From the NCBI GenBank assembly GCA_029557995.1, contig JAKQHQ010000032.1, positions 1-7,917 of the forward strand: a DNA stretch of 7,917 nucleotides, given 5' to 3'. The stretch is from an archaeon (GTDB taxonomy: Archaea > Iainarchaeota > Iainarchaeia > Iainarchaeales > CSSED10-239). Within the stretch, counting starts at the first letter, position 1. Every line of letters starts with the position of its first letter. The notes under the pieces were generated by a model. The model saw only the letters and a program-made list of their open reading frames with translations. It did no database searches and had not been told where the DNA came from. Shown in pieces: positions 5,525 through 7,917 of this stretch. The translations under genes and the position numbers were made by a program.

Positions 5525-7063
5525 ATGTTTAAGACCATAAAGAAAAAAAAAAACAAAAAGCTTTTGTTTCTCATACTTGATGGGGTTGGTTTAAACAAGC
5601 CATACCCAGGCAATGCTGTATCCCAGGCAAGCATGCAATGTTTTAACAAGCTATTACAGGACTATCCAAACATAGCACTTGGCGCAAGTGAGCAGTTTGT
5701 CGGGCTACCTAAAGGGCAAATCGGCTCTTCAGAGATTGGGCACTTCACATTTGGCGCAGGCAGGATTGTAGATTCTGAGATAGTTAGGATTGATAAGGCA
5801 ATAAACAGCGGAGAGTTCCAGAAAAACCAAGTGCTTAACAGTGAGCTAGCAAAGGTGAAGTTATTCCAGTCAGTGCACATTGTTGGGCTTTTGAGTGATG
5901 GTGGGATACATTCCTCAATAAACCATCTCTTTGCATTGCTTGATGTTTTAGGCAAATTTAATAATGTCTCGCAGGTTTATCTGCATCTTTTCACTGATGG
6001 TAGGGACACGCCACCAGATTCAGCAAAGAAATACCTTTCAGAGCTTATGCAGAAAATAGGCACAAGCAAGAAGATCCAGATTGGCAGTATATGCGGGAGA
6101 TACTATGGCATGGACAGGGACAATCGCTGGGACAGACAGAGGAAGCTTTATAATTTAATAGTCAATGGCATCGGCGAGAGGGCAACAGATGTCTACGCCT
6201 ATGTTGACGAGTGCTACAAGCAAGGCATAACTGATGAGTTTCTTACCCCAACGCTGTTCAATGAAAACAGCCTTATCAAAGACAAGGACACTATAATCTT
6301 TTTCAATTTCCGTAGCGACAGAGCTAGGGAGTTTACAAGGATGTTTGTTGATAAGTCTTTTGATAATTTCCAGACCAAGAAAATGGATGTGAATTTCATT
6401 ACCTTTACAGAATATGATTCCAAGTTCAAGAACCTCAAAGTGCTTTTTCCGCCACTTAAACTTGAGCCTGGGCTTGGGCAGATAATCTCCAAGCTAAGAT
6501 ACAGGCAATTACGGCTTGCAGAAACCGAGAAGTACGCACATGTAACCTATTTCTTCAATCTTGGTGGAGAGCATCCAAACAAGAGGGAGGACAGGATACT
6601 TGTGCCTTCGCCAGGCGTTGCAACATACGATCTAAAGCCAGAGATGTCAGCAAAGATCATCACAGCTAAGCTCATTGAAAGGCTAAACGACAGCTACAAG
6701 CTGTTTGTTGTAAATTTTGCTAACGGGGACATGGTTGGGCATACAGGGAACCTAGAAGCAGCTATAAAGGCAATGGAAACAATTGACCAGTGTCTCAGCA
6801 TCATCTTGAAAAAGGTAGACCTTAATGACACTATAGTGGTAGTGACTTCTGACCATGGCAATTGCGATGAGATGCTCTTGCCTGACGGGAAGATAAGCAC
6901 AGCACATAGCCTCAATAAAGTGCCATTTATACTTATCTCAAAAGACAAGCACAAGCTAAAGACAGACAAGCAATACTCCATAGCCAACATCGCTCCAACG
7001 CTCCTAAAGTTGCTTGACGAAAAGGCGCCTGATTACATGTACGAGGACCTGCTTGCTGATTAA
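5525..7063 (+). CDS. gpmI: 2,3-bisphosphoglycerate-independent phosphoglycerate mutase, bacterial type
   Basis: Interconverts 3- and 2-phosphoglycerate in glycolysis/gluconeogenesis through a phosphoserine intermediate, using two metal ions (usually Mn). The 512 residues match the two-domain bacterial GpmI length, not the archaeal ApgM of about 400. Catalytic Ser69 lies in GSSEIGH (family GNSEVGH). Metal-binding and active-site positions are intact: Asp19 in LDG, His129 in GGIHS, GRDTPP (159-164), GRYYGMDRD (191-199), NFRSDR (261-266), Lys336 in ETEKYAHVTYFF, Asp402 and His406 in NGDMVGHTG, Asp443 and His444 in SDHGNCDEM, and His461 in TAHS. SPGVATYDLKPEMSA (362-376) is also diagnostic. The N-terminus is Lys-rich and encoded partly by an 11-A run. 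It sits 16 bp after priL and 51 bp before pelA. A likely history is transfer from bacteria, but phylogeny is needed. Confidence 0.96.
   Translation: MFKTIKKKKNKKLLFLILDGVGLNKPYPGNAVSQASMQCFNKLLQDYPNIALGASEQFVGLPKGQIGSSEIGHFTFGAGRIVDSEIVRIDKAINSGEFQKNQVLNSELAKVKLFQSVHIVGLLSDGGIHSSINHLFALLDVLGKFNNVSQVYLHLFTDGRDTPPDSAKKYLSELMQKIGTSKKIQIGSICGRYYGMDRDNRWDRQRKLYNLIVNGIGERATDVYAYVDECYKQGITDEFLTPTLFNENSLIKDKDTIIFFNFRSDRAREFTRMFVDKSFDNFQTKKMDVNFITFTEYDSKFKNLKVLFPPLKLEPGLGQIISKLRYRQLRLAETEKYAHVTYFFNLGGEHPNKREDRILVPSPGVATYDLKPEMSAKIITAKLIERLNDSYKLFVVNFANGDMVGHTGNLEAAIKAMETIDQCLSIILKKVDLNDTIVVVTSDHGNCDEMLLPDGKISTAHSLNKVPFILISKDKHKLKTDKQYSIANIAPTLLKLLDEKAPDYMYEDLLAD
5543..5553 (+). repeat. Eleven-A homopolymer in the gpmI start region
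   Basis: An uninterrupted run of 11 A encodes part of the Lys stretch at codons 6-10 of gpmI. The frame as given is intact through the whole gene. Such runs are prone to polymerase slippage and to sequencing indels. Related 9-A runs occur in csl4 (3467-3475, coding strand) and pelA (7708-7716). Confidence 0.6.
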
Positions 7064-7083
7064 TTGCAAATGCTAGCATAGGC

Positions 7084-7103
7084 AAGCTTGAAGCTTCTAG
7101 AAG
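7084..7103. repeat. Overlapping short palindromes before pelA
   Basis: The gap between gpmI and pelA holds two AAGCTT copies one base apart (7084-7089, 7091-7096), the palindrome GAAGCTTC (7090-7097) and the 10-base palindrome CTTCTAGAAG (7094-7103). They could fold into small alternative hairpins overlapping the pelA ribosome-binding region. No TATA box or T-run is visible in this 51-bp gap, so readthrough from gpmI is likely. The role is unknown and AAGCTT-like words are common in this genome. Confidence 0.35.
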
Positions 7104-7114
7104 GTAATTTCCAA

Positions 7115-7917
7115 ATGAAGATAATTACTTTAGACAAGAAAGGAAAGCTTGTCTTTGTTGCCCAGACAATTGAGGACTTATGGGTTATCAAGTCAATAAC
7201 TGACCCAAAAGACAAGATTTCAGGAGCTTCTTACAGGAGGACAAGGGCTAGCGAGGACGACGAGGAGTCAGCAAGAAAGCCAATTTTTGTTACAATTGAG
7301 ATTGAAAAGATTGACTTCTCTAGCGAGCTTGATAGCTTGAGGTTTACAGGCATTATTACTGATAGCAACCCCTCAGCCCTTGCGCCCATTGGAGAGCACC
7401 ACACACTTGAAATCCAGCTAGGCAAGCCCTACACCCTCCATAAGCAACAGTTCTTTTCTCACCAGCTTGAGCTCTTGCATTCAAACCCATCCCTTGAAAG
7501 CACAATCACTTTGATAGCACTTGATGATGAGAGCGCAACTATCTTTTCCCTAACAAACACAAGCACCAAGATGTTAGCAAAAATAAATTCAGGAAAGCCA
7601 GGCAAAAGATTTGCTTCAGATTTTGACTATAAAGATTATTTTCAGCAGATTCTTTATGTTGTGTCTAAACATAGTAATCAGCTTATTGTAGCTGGCCCAG
7701 GCGCAACAAAAAAAAAGCTAGCAGATTTCTTGAATGAAAATTTAAAAGAGCCTATGTTACTCACCTTAAACCTCCAGAACACAGGGGTTTCAGCAATCTC
7801 CGAGCTTTTCAAAAAAGAGGAGGTATCAAGGTTCTTTAACAACTCCATAATCTACAAAGAGCAAAAAGTACTTGAGCAGTTTCTTTACAACCTTGGAAAG
7901 AACAATAACAAAGCAAT
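7115..7917 (+). CDS. pelA: Pelota (aPelota/Dom34) ribosome-rescue factor, 3' end missing
   Basis: eRF1-related protein that enters stalled ribosomes lacking a stop codon, bound to aEF1A, and with ABCE1 splits them. The frame is open to the right edge: 267 of roughly 350 expected codons. The N-terminal Sm-like decoding-site domain is seen in DLWVIKSI (21-28), a variable acidic loop (about 46-52), RKPIFVTIEIEKIDF (54-68), LRFTGII (75-81) and GEHHTLEI (93-100). The central domain has ALDDESATIF (135-144), SGKPGKRF (159-166) and LIVAGPGATKK (190-200). There is no GGQ peptidyl-release motif, as expected for Pelota and unlike aRF1. The C-terminal domain lies beyond the window. The ATG matches the usual MKI start; a TTG nine codons upstream (7088) is less likely. 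AAGGT (7101-7105) is a modest SD. Confidence 0.93.
   Translation, partial: MKIITLDKKGKLVFVAQTIEDLWVIKSITDPKDKISGASYRRTRASEDDEESARKPIFVTIEIEKIDFSSELDSLRFTGIITDSNPSALAPIGEHHTLEIQLGKPYTLHKQQFFSHQLELLHSNPSLESTITLIALDDESATIFSLTNTSTKMLAKINSGKPGKRFASDFDYKDYFQQILYVVSKHSNQLIVAGPGATKKKLADFLNENLKEPMLLTLNLQNTGVSAISELFKKEEVSRFFNNSIIYKEQKVLEQFLYNLGKNNNKA

Noticed and set aside
5662..7425. Minus-strand open frames inside gpmI (5662-5955, 6214-6492, 6694-6990) and pelA (7231-7425)
   Set aside because: They mirror the codon pattern of the sense genes and have no recognisable protein features.
1..7917. CRISPR arrays, transposons, toxin-antitoxin pairs, tRNA or rRNA genes
   Set aside because: No spaced direct repeats, transposase-like frames, paired small genes or conserved RNA segments were seen; nearly all sequence is explained by the nine genes listed.

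Overview
This is a gene-dense, AT-rich archaeal chromosome segment built almost entirely from information-processing genes. The archaeal assignment rests on Orc1/Cdc6, PCNA, the large primase subunit PriL, RNA polymerase subunit Rpo11 (RpoL), the exosome subunit Csl4, Pelota and a Sec11-type signal peptidase with a Ser-His-Asp catalytic set. TTTATATA promoter boxes and GGTGA-type Shine-Dalgarno (SD) sites fit this. The SpoIIM-family membrane protein, the divergent or shortened Rpo11 and Csl4, and a bacterial-type GpmI resemble small-genome DPANN archaea (Woesearchaeota/Pacearchaeota-like). That lineage is an inference from gene features, not a phylogeny.

Layout. Bases 1-191 are a short upstream region with an AT-rich inverted repeat and a possible reading-frame tail. 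cdc6 (192-1292, +) converges on the sliding-clamp gene pcn (1296-2045, -), with three bases between stop codons. pcn is the last gene of a leftward cluster that reads, in order of transcription, csl4 (3517-3095), rpo11 (3086-2805), signal peptidase (2808-2071) and pcn. A 76-bp divergent promoter region (3518-3593) separates this cluster from a rightward set: the SpoIIM-like membrane protein (3594-4460), priL (4495-5508), gpmI (5525-7063) and pelA, which runs off the right edge (7115-7917).

Function. Three genes act at the replication fork or origin: Orc1/Cdc6 loads the initiation machinery, PriL helps make primers, and PCNA is the processivity clamp. Csl4, Rpo11 and Pelota cover RNA decay, transcription and ribosome rescue. 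The signal peptidase and the SpoIIM-like protein belong to the membrane. GpmI is the only central-metabolism gene.

Expression signals follow two styles. Two rightward genes (SpoIIM-like, priL) have TTTATATA boxes about 30 bp before their ATG and no SD, as in leaderless transcripts. Genes inside or at the head of the leftward cluster, and gpmI, carry GTGA/GGTGA SD sites 4-8 nt before the start. I found no mobile element, CRISPR array, tRNA or rRNA. I also saw no clearly new multi-gene system; the most unusual points are a Csl4 without its N-terminal domain, an Rpo11 lacking family motifs, and the gene mix of the leftward cluster.
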